64,000 nt of DNA, from assembly GCF_910594005.1 (NCBI RefSeq), contig NC_057815.1, positions 84,057,552 to 84,121,551 on the forward strand, given 5' to 3'. The translations under genes and the position numbers were made by a program. Below, in pieces: positions 1-10,931 of this stretch. The notes under the pieces were generated by a model. It saw only the letters and a program-made list of their open reading frames with translations. It searched no databases and was not told where the DNA came from. Each line of letters starts with the position of its first letter. Within the stretch, counting starts at the first letter, position 1. The stretch is from Cervus elaphus (taxonomy: Eukaryota; Chordata; Mammalia; Artiodactyla; Cervidae).

Positions 1-164
1 ATTGATGGTGTCTGGATATAAACTGTGCTACCCAAGAATATGGGCAGCAGATGGAAGAAGCTGTGAATGTCCCATTTCTCCTTCTACAAACTTGAAGACT
101 GCCTCACAAGATTTCAAACTGCCTCCAGAGATTTCAGTGGAGAAATTCATGTCCTCAATAGTTG

Positions 165-232
165 TTGTTTTTCAGTCACTAAGTCGTATCTGACACGTTG
201 GGAACCCATGGATTGCAGCATGCCAGGCTTCA
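165..232 (-). mobile_element. Fragment of BovA/BovB 3' end
   Basis: Antisense match to the shared 3' part of BovB and the Bov SINEs: a gttgttgtttttcagtcact start, then a diverged form of the 'gactctttgcgacccc' block, then 'catggattgcagcatgccaggctt'-like sequence. The 'agcatgccaggctt' wording is closer to BovB than to Bov-tA. The fragment stops abruptly at both ends and no target duplication was found. Confidence 0.7.
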
Positions 233-311
233 GAGAAAGGCAGAGGGCAGAAATTTAGCAACATTCTTGGCTGCATGCATGCTAAGTTGCTTCAGTAACA
301 ACATCCTTGTC

Positions 312-535
312 TGCGCATGTGCTAAGTCGTTTCAGTCCTGTCTGACTCTTTGCAACCCCATAGACTGTAGCCAGCCAGGCTCCTCTGTCCATGGGGTTTC
401 CTAGGCAAGAATACCAGAGTGGGTTGTCACGCCCTCTGCCAGGGAATCTTCCTGACCCAGGAATCAAACCAACATCTCTTATATCTGCTGCATTGGCAGG
501 CAGTTTCTTTACCACTAGGACCAGCTGGGAAGCCC
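312..535 (-). mobile_element. Bov-tA-type SINE
   Basis: Nearly full-length ruminant SINE on the minus strand. Reading from the left, it shows the 3' BovA part (gtgctaagtcgtttcagtcc, then ccatagactgtag). The inverted tRNA-like head closes it at 'gctgggaagccc' (about 535). These SINEs are copied by LINE-encoded enzymes and encode no protein. About 15% diverged by eye. Open frames on both strands here are SINE translations. Confidence 0.93.
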
Positions 536-597
536 AATATACTCATTAGTGTGTCCAATTTCTTTCGTGTGCCAGAACAGCAAAGAACAGGGACTCT

Positions 598-668
598 TTC
601 TTTTAAAAAAATTAAAAAATTAATTTTAAAAAATTTTAAAAAATTTTTTTAAAAATTAAAAAAAAATA
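598..668. repeat. Pure A/T low-complexity tract
   Basis: About 70 bases with no G or C, made of alternating A and T runs (tttaaaaaattttaaaaaat style), so the tract is largely self-complementary and could fold back. It follows the SINE by about 60 bases but is not its tail. Confidence 0.85.
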
Positions 669-2154
669 TGGCCGTTCCTTGGACACAACTTGCTTATTAA
701 ATGACACAAAGAGTCTTAACATCTGTCTACTTTCCTCCACTCCCATCTGCAACTAAATCCAGATGTTTATGGCTTATACTTAGCTTTACCACTCACATCT
801 GACTAGACTGCAGATTGGAGGAGTGATTGCATTGAATGTTTGACGTGATAAATATATAAGTGGCCAGATTCCATTTGAATGTCCATGTTTCAATTTTAAA
901 GAAATGTTTAAATGGAGCTATGAAAGGTAACTGCTGGAAAGGTTTACTTTTATGCATGACATTAGTTTTTATTTTCCTTTTAGTGGCTACATAGTGGAGG
1001 TAAAATGCTAGAGACAATGCTGGCATGTAGAAACTGAAAAGCAAAGGTTTGGGACTATAAAAACAATTCTATAACCCCTATATATTTACAGTAGGGTGAT
1101 AGGTAAAACCATTTGTTTTGAAAAGAAACAGTTTTGGTTTAAAAGCTATGTGCTATGTGACAGGTGTTTCGGATTATTACTTCTGATTCTTGCAAATCCA
1201 TAAAGGTGAATGTTCATTTGTATAAAGGAGATGGAGTGAATCAGACATGGAAACCGGTTTTATTTAAGTCTCATAATCTATTAAACATTAATTCTCAAAC
1301 ATATTGAAATAACACCTACAGAGTCCTTATAAACTCTCAAGAAAGCATAATTTTGAAATAAATTTTAGCTTCTAGATCTTCTGTACATCTGTTCCGTGGG
1401 TTCGTAGAAGGCAGATTCTGGACTAAGTATGAATCCGAAATGCTAATTTGATTTGATAGTAATGAATGTATTATAAATAAAGTTTATTCTTCAATATAGT
1501 ATTTTCATTCATTGACTTATAACAACACATTTTTAAAGTATTTAAATTTTACATCTAAATGACAGTATTCAATCTACTGCATGTGGGTGTCCAAAGTGCA
1601 TCCATGAAAATATATTTTTCCACACTTGCATTTAATGTAAGTTTAAAGCAGAATGTTGAACCAGTTTTAACCAACTAGGAAGCAGTTCTTTGCTGAAAAA
1701 GACAATTCTCACTTATTTGGAAATGTTTTTCCCTCAAGGAAACTAAATAGCACATCCATGACATCACCTTTCTTATAAAAAGAATTGCAAAGCAGTCTTT
1801 TATTTTATGGTGATTAAAAAATATATATGCCATTTCTTCATTAAAATATGGAATTTTCTCCTGATTAACCAAATCTCAAGCTTTTGGCCATACTATGTTG
1901 AATGGTTATGATGGAATATTTTCTCTGGGTATTTCAAGGCTCTTGTGTATATTTATGAAATCCAAGGTAATTATATATGAAGCAGCAATGGCCCTATAAG
2001 GTGCAATTTTCACACTAAAATGTTTATCTGCCTTTATTTTTTTTCCCCTTCAAGAATTTTGGACTAAAGGAACATGTCAAATATCTTTATTTAAGGCAAT
2101 GAGCCACTATTAATAAAACAATGAAATATTCTCCTATATGAAAAGTTTTTACTT
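669..2154. other. No gene or clear repeat seen
   Basis: AT-rich sequence without recognisable element, RNA gene or coding frame. The longest frames (1,675-1,872 and 793-1,044, minus strand) are under 85 codons and have no family resemblance. Confidence 0.5.
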
Positions 2155-2356
2155 CCTGAAAGGCAATTTGGCAATACTGATCAAAATCTGTAAAATTTAG
2201 TGAACCACATAACACTGTTAGTCTTGTAGGAACTTATGTTAAGAAAATAATTTAGAATGTGCACAAGGATTTCATTAAAAGTATGTTCACTGCAGCATTA
2301 AAGTAAATCCTCAAGAAAAGAGTCAAATACATCCCAGAACATTTTTTACACATCCT

Positions 2357-2560
2357 GGAGATTCAGATGGCAAAGAATCTGCCTGTAATGCAGGAGACCT
2401 GGGTTCAACCCCTAGGTTGGGAAGATCCCCTGGAGGAGGGCATGGCAACCCACTCCAATATTCTTGCCTGGAGAATCCCCATGGACAGAGGAGCCTGGTG
2501 GGCTACAGTCCATGGGGTCACCAAGAGTGAGACATGACTGAGCGACTAAGCACACACACA
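2357..2560 (+). mobile_element. Bov-tA-type SINE
   Basis: Sense copy: 'gattcagatggcaaagaat' head, box-B-like 'gggttcaacccc', 'ggcaacccactccaatattc' core, 'gtccatggggtcaccaagag' and a 'gactgagcgactaagc' end followed by a short (CA)n tail. It lacks the first bases of the tRNA head. It sits inside the old L1. Confidence 0.95.
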
Positions 2561-2663
2561 CATAATAATAAAGCTCAGTTTTGTGAAAGCAGATTTCTTA
2601 TGAAGGAAAGATGCTCACGTGTATTGTTTAATGTGAATAAAAAGTCCAAAAATAGTATTATGT

Positions 2664-3102
2664 GCTTCCCCGGTGGCTCAGTGATAAAGAATCTGCCTGC
2701 CAATGCAGGAGGCTCGGGTTCGATTCCTGGGCCAGAAAGATGCCCATTTCCTGGAAGGAAATGGCAACCCATTCCAGTATTCTTGGGGGTTTTCTTCCCT
2801 GGTGGCTCAGAGGTTAAAGTGTCTGCCTGCAATGCAGGAGACCTGGGTTCGATCCCTGGGTCAGGAAGATCCCATGGAGAAGGAAATGGTAACCCACTCC
2901 AGTATTCTTGGAGGCTTCCCAGGTGACTCACAGGTTAAAGTGTCTGCCTCCAATGCGGGAGATCTGGGCTCGATCCCTGGGTCGGGAAGATTCCCTGGAG
3001 AAGGAAATGGCAACCCACTCCAGTATTCTTGCCTGGAGAATCCCATAGAAGGAGGAGCTTGGTAGGCTACAGTCCACGGGGTTGCAAAGAGTCGGACATC
3101 TT
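2664..3102 (+). mobile_element. Head-to-tail trimer of Bov-tA SINE
   Basis: Three tRNA-like heads follow one another: box-A-like 'ggtggctcag' near 2672 and 2801, and its variant 'ggtgactcac' near 2922. Units 1 and 2 both stop just after 'ccagtattcttgg' (about 2786 and 2911) and pass straight into the next head. Only unit 3 has the full 3' BovA part ('ggctacagtccacggggttg'). Spacing is about 129 and 121 bases. The units differ from each other by roughly 10-20%, so the array is not a recent sequencing-scale duplication. Open frames on both strands come from the repeat. Confidence 0.9.
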
Positions 3103-3509
3103 TCTTTCTATGTTATATACATCTATTTGTGCGTGTTCATCTGTGTGCAAGTATTTTTTTGCTAGTGTATAAACAAAAATATGAACATTTATTTCCTCTG
3201 TTAGATGAGTTTATGTGACTTTGTGTGTCTTTTGTTAAGCTTTTGTTTACATATATATACACCATTAAAAGGTATTCCTTATGAAAATAAATTTAGAAAG
3301 AAAAAAATCCAGAGCATATTATGATTTAAGAAAAATGAACACAGACAAAATACATTATTTGAATCATGTTTCTTGGAAAAGAAAAACTGTACATAATTTA
3401 TATAGACTGTTTGTAATTGAAGCTAGCATTAGTTAAAAATCTACCTATTGTTTTCTTGGCATGTTCTGCATTCAGGCATTCCTATACTGACACTCTAGAA
3501 GCAACACTG

Positions 3510-3715
3510 GGTCAGAATACCTGTTTATGACTTGACACTATCACTTTTCTATTTAACTTTAACCAAGTTACTCAAGCTTTCTGGATGCCAACATATTTGT
3601 TTGCTGAAAGGTTATAATAATAATATATATGTATAGAGTTGAATAGATTAAATAAGAAAACAAATACATCATTTACATAGTATCTGGCTTATAAACAGTG
3701 TATATTAAAAAGTCT
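3510..3715 (+). mobile_element. MIR SINE (ancient)
   Basis: Core-SINE order is visible: 'taaccaagttactcaagctttctg' resembles the MIR core (gggcaagttacttaacctct). A degenerate 'ttataataataat', an 'attaaataag' and a 'tatctggcttataaacagtg' segment follow, like the MIR end (gtgcctggcacatag). Strongly diverged. Confidence 0.6.
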
Positions 3716-3897
3716 AATAGAGCTTAATACATGCTCTGTTCCATACTTCCTCAGTTTATGACCAGTAGGAAGTTCAAATATTTGGACTCACTCTAAGAAC
3801 CACACAACAGAAAATTTTCTTATATTGTCAGATAGTCAAACGGAGCTCCCCTCAGGATTTAGATTGTAAGAAAGCCCTAATCAAGGAGGTTAAATTA

Positions 3898-3950
3898 ATA
3901 CCACATTGTAAACCAACTATACTCCAGTAACAACAACAACAAAAAAAACC
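3898..3950 (+). mobile_element. L1 3' terminal stub
   Basis: 'ccacattgtaaaccaactat' and 'actccagtaa' match the last bases of a common artiodactyl L1 3' UTR, followed by an A-rich tail with (CAA) units. Only about 50 bases are present. No clear target duplication. Confidence 0.5.
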
Positions 3951-4169
3951 TTAACATATAGGAATTTGTGTCATAATAAAATAAGAAAAAGAAAATACAC
4001 ACAATGCTGCTTACACTCTGAGCAACTAATTTGTCCTAGTAACTTAGATCAAAAATTTATAAGGCTGTTTTCATTGCTTTCCGTCCACTTAATGGAGTGA
4101 GACAGCTTGGCACGTAGTGGAAATATGGAATGGAATCTCCGACTTCGATGAAGCTGTTAAGTATCAGGG

Positions 4170-4372
4170 ATTGTAAGCTAGATTCTTATTACAGCATACT
4201 TAATCTTCAAAATTATTCTGAAAGTTAGGTATCTTACTCTCAATTTTTTAAACAAGGAGAAGACTCAGAAAAAATAAAAACATGCCTAAGATCAAAAGCT
4301 ATTGAAAGGAGAGAATCGAACCTAAGTCAGTGCAAATCTACACCAAACCCTCTTAATGTCTCAAGCTGCCAC
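4170..4372 (-). mobile_element. MIR SINE, antisense
   Basis: The order matches an inverted MIR: 'aagttaggtatcttactctc', 'aacaaggagaagactcag', 'gcctaagatcaaaagc' and 'gaatcgaacctaagtcag'. These correspond to the inverted 'gaggaaactgaggc ... caaggtcacacagc ... gaacccaggtc' core. Confidence 0.6.
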
Positions 4373-4680
4373 AGCAATAAGGAATAAAATGGGAACAAAC
4401 CTCAGAGAAAATTTCAGTAGGATACTGGAGGCTTTAATTTATTATTTAAAAAGATATTTCTCAGAGGTTAATTAGGTTATTTTCAGGGGTAAAATGAAGG
4501 ATAAATAATACCCATGGTTTTACACAATATTCCCACTGACTGCATAGAAAGTTTACCAACTTATCTCCAAAGAACATTACAGTATTGAAAGATGATATAA
4601 TCTGTGTGATTTTAAATTTGAAGATATTGGCTTGATTCGGAAAAGATGATCAAAAGAAAAATGTATATTAGCCATCTACT

Positions 4681-4684
<4 letters not shown>

Positions 4685-4716
<32 letters not shown>
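4685..4716. repeat. (CA)16 microsatellite
   Basis: Sixteen uninterrupted CA units. It lies about 20 bases from the 3' end of the antisense SINE that follows, the side on which Bov SINEs often carry simple repeats. Long uninterrupted CA runs tend to be polymorphic. Confidence 0.98.
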
Positions 4717-4722
<6 letters not shown>

Positions 4723-4735
4723 GTACCCATCTTCC

Positions 4736-4957
4736 TCCTGCATGCCAAGATGCTTCAGTAGTGTTGGACTCTTTGCGACCTTAGGGACTGTAGCCCTCCA
4801 GGCTTCTCTGCCCATGGGATTATCTAGGCAAGAATACTGGAGTGGGTTACCATTTCCTCCTCCAAGGGATTTTCCTGACCCAGAGATTGAACCCGTGTCT
4901 CCTGTGGCTCCTGTATCACAGGCAGATTCTTTGCCATGAATGCCACCTGGGAAGCCA
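4736..4957 (-). mobile_element. Bov-tA-type SINE
   Basis: Antisense copy from 'atgccaagatgcttcagtag' through 'actggagtgggttaccattt' to the inverted head 'ccacctgggaagcc'. It carries the longer head variant with an extra 'tgtggctcctgtatcac' segment. Frames on both strands here are SINE translations. Confidence 0.93.
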
Positions 4958-5749
4958 ATGCATCTTCTGCCTACTGGCTTGCATATCAGCATAAAATTCC
5001 AAGCTGCCCACTTCTTGATGATAACATCAAATCAGGCACAGAGAATTTTCAGGGAATATACATGTGGCTTTGAGTTAATCAGGTCACAAGTCTGCACATT
5101 ATCTGACCCATTAAGAGCCATGAAATCATTTGCAAATTATATTTGGTTCAATTCAGTAATTGAATTCATAGATGTTTGCTAAATCAATTTTTTCCTTTCC
5201 AATTTCCTTAGTGCTAAAATGGTTAGATACTTTCTATTCAAAATTCATAATTTCACCTCCAGTTGTTTATAGTCTTAAAGCCCAAAGATGGAACACATTT
5301 CAACAAATATTTCCAAAACTCTTCTGTAATATTGGGTCCTGCTCACTTTCTGCAACTAATGAATTGATTTAATCAAATTATAAACATTCCCTCAAATCAG
5401 TATCTTATTATTACGGATTCATTAATTTAAAAAAAAAAAACATAAAAATGGCTAAAAAAGAAGACTTAGATTCCCTGGTTTCCGAGGGATCTGGTAGTTT
5501 AGATCTTCTTTGGAGTTTCATTAGAACTGTGGGCAATCTATGTCCTGTATAAATCTATTACAAATACAGAACAATACTTTCACAGAGATATTAGTGACCA
5601 TGTATTATTTGTTTTTCATGAGTGGATGGGAGAAAATAAAGTTATACGATATTAACAAATAATTAGATTATGGGACTGTTACAAACTTTATAATACTTGG
5701 CTCTGATCCAGACATTTCCTGCATCCCAGAATTTTAGTATTTCCCTATT
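4958..5749. other. No gene or clear repeat seen
   Basis: Unassigned AT-rich sequence with an A10 run near 5432. Two short plus-strand frames (4,940-5,182 and 5,172-5,372) are 66-80 codons and have no recognisable motif. Confidence 0.5.
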
Positions 5750-5985
5750 GGGCTTTCCAGGTGGCACTAATGTTAAAAAACTTGCCTGCCAATGCAGAAG
5801 ATGTAAGAGACATGGAGATTAGATCAACCCCTGGGTTGGGAAGATCCCATGGAAGAGGGCATGGCAACCCATTCCAGTATTCTTGCCTGGAGAATCCCCA
5901 TGGACAGAGGAGCCAGGCGGGCTACAGTCCCTGAGGTCGCAAAGAGTCAGATACGACTGAAGTGACTTAGCACAGTATAGCACAA
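5750..5985 (+). mobile_element. Bov-tA-type SINE
   Basis: Sense copy with head 'gggctttccaggtggcacta'. It is the longer head variant with the extra 'gtaagagacatgg' block before the box-B-like region, then a standard core and the tail 'gactgaagtgacttagcaca'. The 3' end carries two imperfect 'agcaca' units. Confidence 0.94.
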
Positions 5986-6482
5986 CTACAAAATTAAGTG
6001 CAAATTCCGTAAACTTTCCGCCCTACTGATATTCAAGCCCTCTACTCAACCAAAAATGAAAATATGTTAACTTCCTTTACAATGTCTGCCAATGGCTATT
6101 TCTGAACCCATGCACAAACCACCCACATTTTTCCATGTACCTCCCCCAAGGTAATCCTCTTTTGACTTTTGTAACTGTGGTCTGTATCATACTGTGCCTT
6201 GTATAATTTTTATGTTCTTATCTGAGCACCTATTAGAAAGGAGGAGATTAATTTTTCAAGGGAAAAAATGTGGAACTGAAAAGTTGAGAATGAAATTTGA
6301 TAAAATTGTTTTTAATGAAATAATAAAATTTAACTCTAGGGTAATTGTAAATTAGAATTAATTGTATTTGTCATTTCTAACACAATTTGAACTATGAGGC
6401 CTTCTGTAATCTACATATTTTAATGTAATATAATGGATCAAAAAATCACCTTCCCTAAATTTTATGAAGACTATGTAAAATA
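5986..6482. other. No gene or clear repeat seen
   Basis: The first half (6,000-6,230) is less AT-rich and pyrimidine-rich on this strand. The second half is plain AT-rich sequence between two sense SINEs. Nothing assignable. Confidence 0.45.
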
Positions 6483-6702
6483 GGGGCTTCCCAGGTGGCA
6501 CAGGGGTAAATAATTCACCTGCCAATGCAGGAGACATAAGAGACACAGTTTCAATCCCTGGGTCAGGAAGATCCCCTGGAGGAGGAAATGGCAACCCACC
6601 TCAGTATTTTTGCCTGGAAAATTCCATGGGCAGAGGAGCCTGGCAAGCCACAGTCTACAGGGTCACAAAGAGTTGGATGTGACTGAGCAAGCACTCGTAT
6701 TA
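6483..6702 (+). mobile_element. Bov-tA-type SINE with target duplication
   Basis: Full-length sense SINE of the longer head variant ('gacataagagacacag'). It is flanked by atgtaaaata (6473-6482) and atgtgaaata (6703-6712), a 10-base target duplication with one mismatch, which fixes both ends. Confidence 0.95.
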
Positions 6703-7935
6703 ATGTGAAATATAATAAAACAAAATTACATTTAGTTGATAATCACAGAAATGTCATGATAACAGTGGGTGTGATACATCCTCATTCATACGGGAATGAG
6801 CTTTGAAAAAGGTACTTGGAGCGGTCTCAGTGCTTCTGAATTCCAGGAAAACCATTTCCTGTGCCTGACAAAGTCAACATTTGATTCTCCAATTTTTAAA
6901 GATATTTAAAAATAAAAAAAGTATACAAAACACATAGCTTTGTGTTATTTTTTTCTGAGCCCAAACATTATTTTTCTCTGTTCGATAAAACTGAAATTCA
7001 TCTGGCCATTGGCTACTCTTTGTAGCTTTCTCTGCTATAATTTCCTGGGGGTGACTATAGCTTACAAAATTATTTTTATATATTGTTCTTTGCTAATAAT
7101 TAGGCCCAAATATCCCCTAGACTTTGATCTAGTTCTGACATCTGAGCCCTGGTCTCCATTCCTAGAGGCTATGCCTGCAATTTCATTCATACATCCCTTG
7201 GTGCTTTTGAACCTGCAAACTGCTCTCTCAGCTCATCTGACCTGACTAAAATGAGAAAAGGCATAAAAATCTCCCAAGAAGGTGTGTCCTAACAACATTG
7301 CAGACCCAATTCCAGTCACTGAGGGGGTTTAGATAAGGCTTAGATACACAGTTCATCCTTTGGATTCTTTCATCCAACTCCAACCTGGGAACCTTTTGTG
7401 ATTCCTTTCGCCTCTATTCACTTCACAGGATTGGGTCCATCACTAATCATAATATAGGATTTTGCTTAGAAGTTTGATCAGCTTTAAAGTTTGCTCTAGC
7501 TCAGCACAGACCATACCCTTAGCTCTATAGGGTGACAGGATAAAGGGATTCTTTGCCCTGCACACTCTAGGAATTAATTGAACCAACTATAAATAGCCAT
7601 TCTAAGCAGAAAGAAAACACTCAAGGCATTACCTTGAAATATATTATTTCAAGATTTCCTTGAGTTCTTTAAGAGGGAGAAAAATTACATCTTCTGACTG
7701 GTGAATCTTAATTTTAATTAGTATAAGTGCACATAGAATACATTGGACTCTTTATTAATATTTTAAGATTTTTTACACACTTCTGGTAACTTGAGACTAT
7801 AATAAAAAAAAAAGTCATCTGTACAAAAAATTCAAAAATACCTGTATTTTTAAAGTTGTACTCTAAAATATACTAGATCTTAAAATCAGGGAACTATAAA
7901 TCATGGTGTTTCTCCCTCTTTTCATAAGCAAGCAA
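6703..7935. other. Unassigned stretch
   Basis: 6,940-7,245 holds a 101-codon plus-strand frame rich in hydrophobic residues. It does not resemble a family I know, and one frame of this length is expected by chance in a window this size. 7,260-7,600 has more balanced base composition and no repeat I recognise. The rest is AT-rich. Confidence 0.4.
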
Positions 7936-8142
7936 GTAAGTGTTAGTTGCTCAGTCATGCTGACTCTGCAACTCTATGGACTGCAGTCCACCAGGCTCCT
8001 CTGCCCATGAGATCTTCCAGGCAAGGATACTGGAGTGGATTGCCATTTGCTTCTCCAGGGGATCTTCCCAACCCAGGGATCAAACCCAGGTCTCCTGCAC
8101 TGCAAGCAGATTCTTTACCAACTGAGCTACAAGGGAAGCCCC
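7936..8142 (-). mobile_element. Bov-tA-type SINE
   Basis: Antisense copy: 'gtgttagttgctcagtcatg' at its 3' end, a short internal loss in the 'gtccgactctttgcgacc' block, 'actggagtggattgccattt', and the inverted head ending 'gagctacaagggaagccc'. Confidence 0.95.
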
Positions 8143-9172
8143 CCTTCTTTCATATATGTACATAAAAAACAAAATCATATGTATTTGTGCACATATGCCC
8201 ATATAGAACATGTATAAATAAAGATATAATAAAGCAAGAAAATATTATATATAGTGAAAGAAGAGAAATGCATCATTGTAAAATACCAAAAGAATTATCA
8301 ATAGCACACTGAAGGAAGTTTTGTACATGCGTATGCTCATCCTCTTACGGTTTACAAGCCATGGAGCTAGGCATTGGCAAAGAGAAATGTGTAAACTCGT
8401 CACTGACATCTTTGAGAGCACAGAGGTAAAACAGATACATCTAATTCCAAAAAGAAATTCTTAAGGATATCATAAATAAAATACTAAAAGAATTATGAGG
8501 GAAGAAAAACCATAATTGAGGACCTAAAGAATAAAGAGAAAATTTTCATCATGAAACATTTATAACAATCTAAACTATGTACATTTATGATAAGAGGAGA
8601 ATCTGGAGAGATTATCTAGTATTCAGGCTTTAAAATACATTTAAAATATTGTTCACTGCTTCTTTTCTATATAGGTTTCTCAGAAGGAATGTTTGAAAAA
8701 TATATTGAGATGCTAAGGAATAACACTCAGTGTTCTGACAAGAGTGGTTTGAGTTCAGAAGAAAAAAATAGAGTAAAGCTATGTGCCATATATATTTTTA
8801 GTTCTAAATTTGTTTAAAAACAGAAGGACCAAGCTTTGACTATAGCAAGCACAGGGAATGGTTTCCCTGGGATTCCAAAACCCTATACAAAACCAAGAAG
8901 CGTTAATTGAACCATGAATTGAAAAATGCAAGCTATGAAATGCATAAGAATGACTCAGCCCACTAATTAATTTCTCATATCAGTTCTAATGTAATCTAAA
9001 TAATAGCAGGGATTCAGTGATTATATAGTAAATATCCCAATCTACCATCAAAGGGAGAAATTTAAGATTCACAGGAAGTGCCCAGGAATTTTGCAAATCA
9101 AGAATGTACTTTTAGACTTCTATAAGAAATGATTTTTCCTATCCAAAAGGACTAAAAACCTTATCTCATGTT
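8143..9172. other. No gene or clear repeat seen
   Basis: About 1 kb of AT-rich sequence. Stops are frequent in all six frames and no frame reaches 60 codons. Confidence 0.5.
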
Positions 9173-9184
9173 AAGAGATTACAT

Positions 9185-9712
9185 CCCTTATGTAAGTTAT
9201 GACCAAACTAGCCAGCATATTAAAAAGCAGAGACATTACTTTGTCAACAAAGGTCCATCTAGTCAAGGCTATGGTTTTTCCAGTAGTCATGTATGGATAT
9301 GAGAGTTGGACTATAATGAAAGCTGAGGGCAGAAGAATTGATGCTTTTGAACTGTGGTGTTGGAGAAGACTCTTGAGAGTCCATTGGACTGCAAGGAGAC
9401 CCAACCAGTCCATCCTAAAGGAGATCAGTCCTGGGTGTTCATTGGAAGGACTGATGTTGAAGCTGAAACTCCAATACTTTGGCCACCTGATGCGAAGAGC
9501 TGACTCATTTGAAAAGACCCTGATGCTGGGAAAGATTGAGGGCAGGAGGAGAAGGGGATGACAGAGGATGAGATGGTTGGATGGCATCACCAGCTCAATG
9601 GATGTTGAGTTTGGGTAAACTCCGGGAGTTGGTGATGGACAGGGAGGCCTGGTGTGCTGCGGTTCATGGGGTCCCAAAGAGTCAGACACGACTGAGCGAC
9701 TTAACAGAACTG
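9185..9712 (+). mobile_element. BovB LINE, 5'-truncated 3' end
   Basis: Last 528 bases of BovB, an RTE-clade retrotransposon. The plus-strand frame from 9199 encodes the C-terminal part of the ORF after the reverse transcriptase. Landmarks are 'KVHLVKAMVFPVVMYG', 'DAFELWCWRRLLRV' and 'KEISPGCSLEG'. The frame ends at 9559-9561, where an arginine CGA appears to have become TGA, a typical CpG loss. The 3' end reads 'gactgagcgacttaacagaa'. Flanks aagagattacat (9173-9184) and aagtgattgcat (9713-9724) form a 12-base target duplication with two mismatches. Dead copy. Confidence 0.95.
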
Positions 9713-9724
9713 AAGTGATTGCAT

Positions 9725-10658
9725 AACAAAGTTTACCTTCCAGAGGAAATGCTTCTAGAGAAGAGAAGACAGCACTACTCACATATTACTGCTGGTAGAG
9801 AGCCAAAGGGCATGAATTATAACCTAAGCTCTCTTAAATGACTTGCACTTAATAGACTGGCTGGATTAATCAAAGCTCCCTTATTTCTCTATAAAGCATA
9901 ATGGTTGATGTCCACAGCTGGTTGACCAATCATGGGTAACAGTCAAGTCCATGGCATATTTTGCACTTCTGCTTCCAAAATTGACTTGTATGCTAAGCAA
10001 CAATATGTTTTGCTTGTATCCAAAAACTTTTATTCAATTTTGCCTTTATTAATATAATTGAAGAATTTGATTAAATATTACATAAGCCTAAAACTACCTC
10101 TGCAAAGAGAAAGAGTTCTTTCTGTGAAATATAAGTTGGCTTCTTTGGAAATATTCAATAAAGGATAATCAGTGAAATTTTGCTGAATATTAGCTGTCCA
10201 TGAGACTGATAAAGATGGGAGACATGATCTGAAATAAAAGAATTTAATTTCAGATTGTACATCAGATGCTTCACACACAAAAAGTAAAGAAAAAAAAAAA
10301 AAAGGAGAAACTATGGATACATTTTGAGGTCTGGTTTACAAATGAGAGAAAACTTAGCACTCCATTAGGTAGACCTTGGTCTTAGATTGAGAAACTGACA
10401 AGATAATGTGCATTTATTTAATGTTAACATAAAATGTTTAAGGTATGAATTTCACCAGTTTTAAGAATTCCCTGTTTTATTTGACTAAAAAAAATAACCA
10501 ACTATTGGTCCTGATTACATCTTTTTTTAATCAGTAATGAGGAACCTCTAAGCAGTGGTCATGATAAGCACAGAACCCGATACCTACTTGAGAGCCATGT
10601 GACAACAATGGAAGACACTTCAGAGCCATCTCATCCTTCTTCCTTAAATACATATATT
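9725..10658. other. No gene or clear repeat seen
   Basis: Holds an A14 run near 10,290-10,304 and otherwise unassigned sequence up to the L1 target site. Confidence 0.5.
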
Positions 10659-10670
10659 AAGAGTAGCACT

Positions 10671-10919
10671 CTAGTTATCACAGAGCATGATTTGAGCTCC
10701 CTGTGTCATACAACAAATTTCCACTGTCTGTCTAATTTTACATATGGTAATACCTATGTTTCAACGCTACTCTCAACCTTGAGGGGTGGGAGGGAGATTC
10801 AAAAGGGAGAGGACATGTGTATACAAACCTATGGCTGATTCATGTTGATATATGGCAGAAGCCAACACAACACTGCAAAGCAATTAACCTCCAATTAATA
10901 AAAAAAATTAAAAAAAAAA
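10671..10919 (+). mobile_element. L1 3' end with perfect target duplication
   Basis: A 249-base, heavily 5'-truncated L1 copy. It contains 3' UTR sequence ('gagctccctgtgtcatacaa', 'ttacatatggtaatacc'), then the terminal 'ccaacacaacactgcaaagc' and 'ttaacctccaattaataaa', and an A-rich tail. The flanks are identical: aagagtagcact at 10659-10670 and 10920-10931. The intact 12-base duplication points to a fairly recent insertion. Confidence 0.9.
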
Positions 10920-10931
10920 AAGAGTAGCACT

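Larger units (their letters stand above)
2155..3300 (+). mobile_element. Old L1 (L1ME/HAL1-like) 3' region, split by SINEs
   Basis: Three pieces (2155-2345, about 2565-2660 and about 3103-3300) follow the order of an old L1 3' end in sense. 'ggcaatttggcaatactgatc' is followed by 'atgtgcacaaggattt', then 'gttcactgcagcatt', then a degenerate tail region. The tentative subfamily comes from memory of the consensus. The two SINE insertions lie between the pieces. The last piece is the weakest. Confidence 0.5.

Noticed and set aside
2671..2720. tRNA gene suggested by box-A- and box-B-like sequence
   Set aside because: The same boxes occur in every Bov-tA and CHR head. The sequence cannot fold into a full cloverleaf and continues into the SINE body.
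2534..3065. Overlapping open frames of 118-130 codons on both strands as possible genes
   Set aside because: They are translations of tandem Bov-tA SINE units. The same peptides (e.g. 'SRQEYWSGLPFPSPG') recur at most SINE loci here.
2664..3102. CRISPR-like array (repeats spaced about 120-130 bases)
   Set aside because: The units are diverged SINE heads with related, not unique, sequence between them, in a mammalian genome.
9171..9782. 203-codon minus-strand frame
   Set aside because: Antisense shadow of the BovB 3' end. The plus strand carries the recognisable protein motifs.
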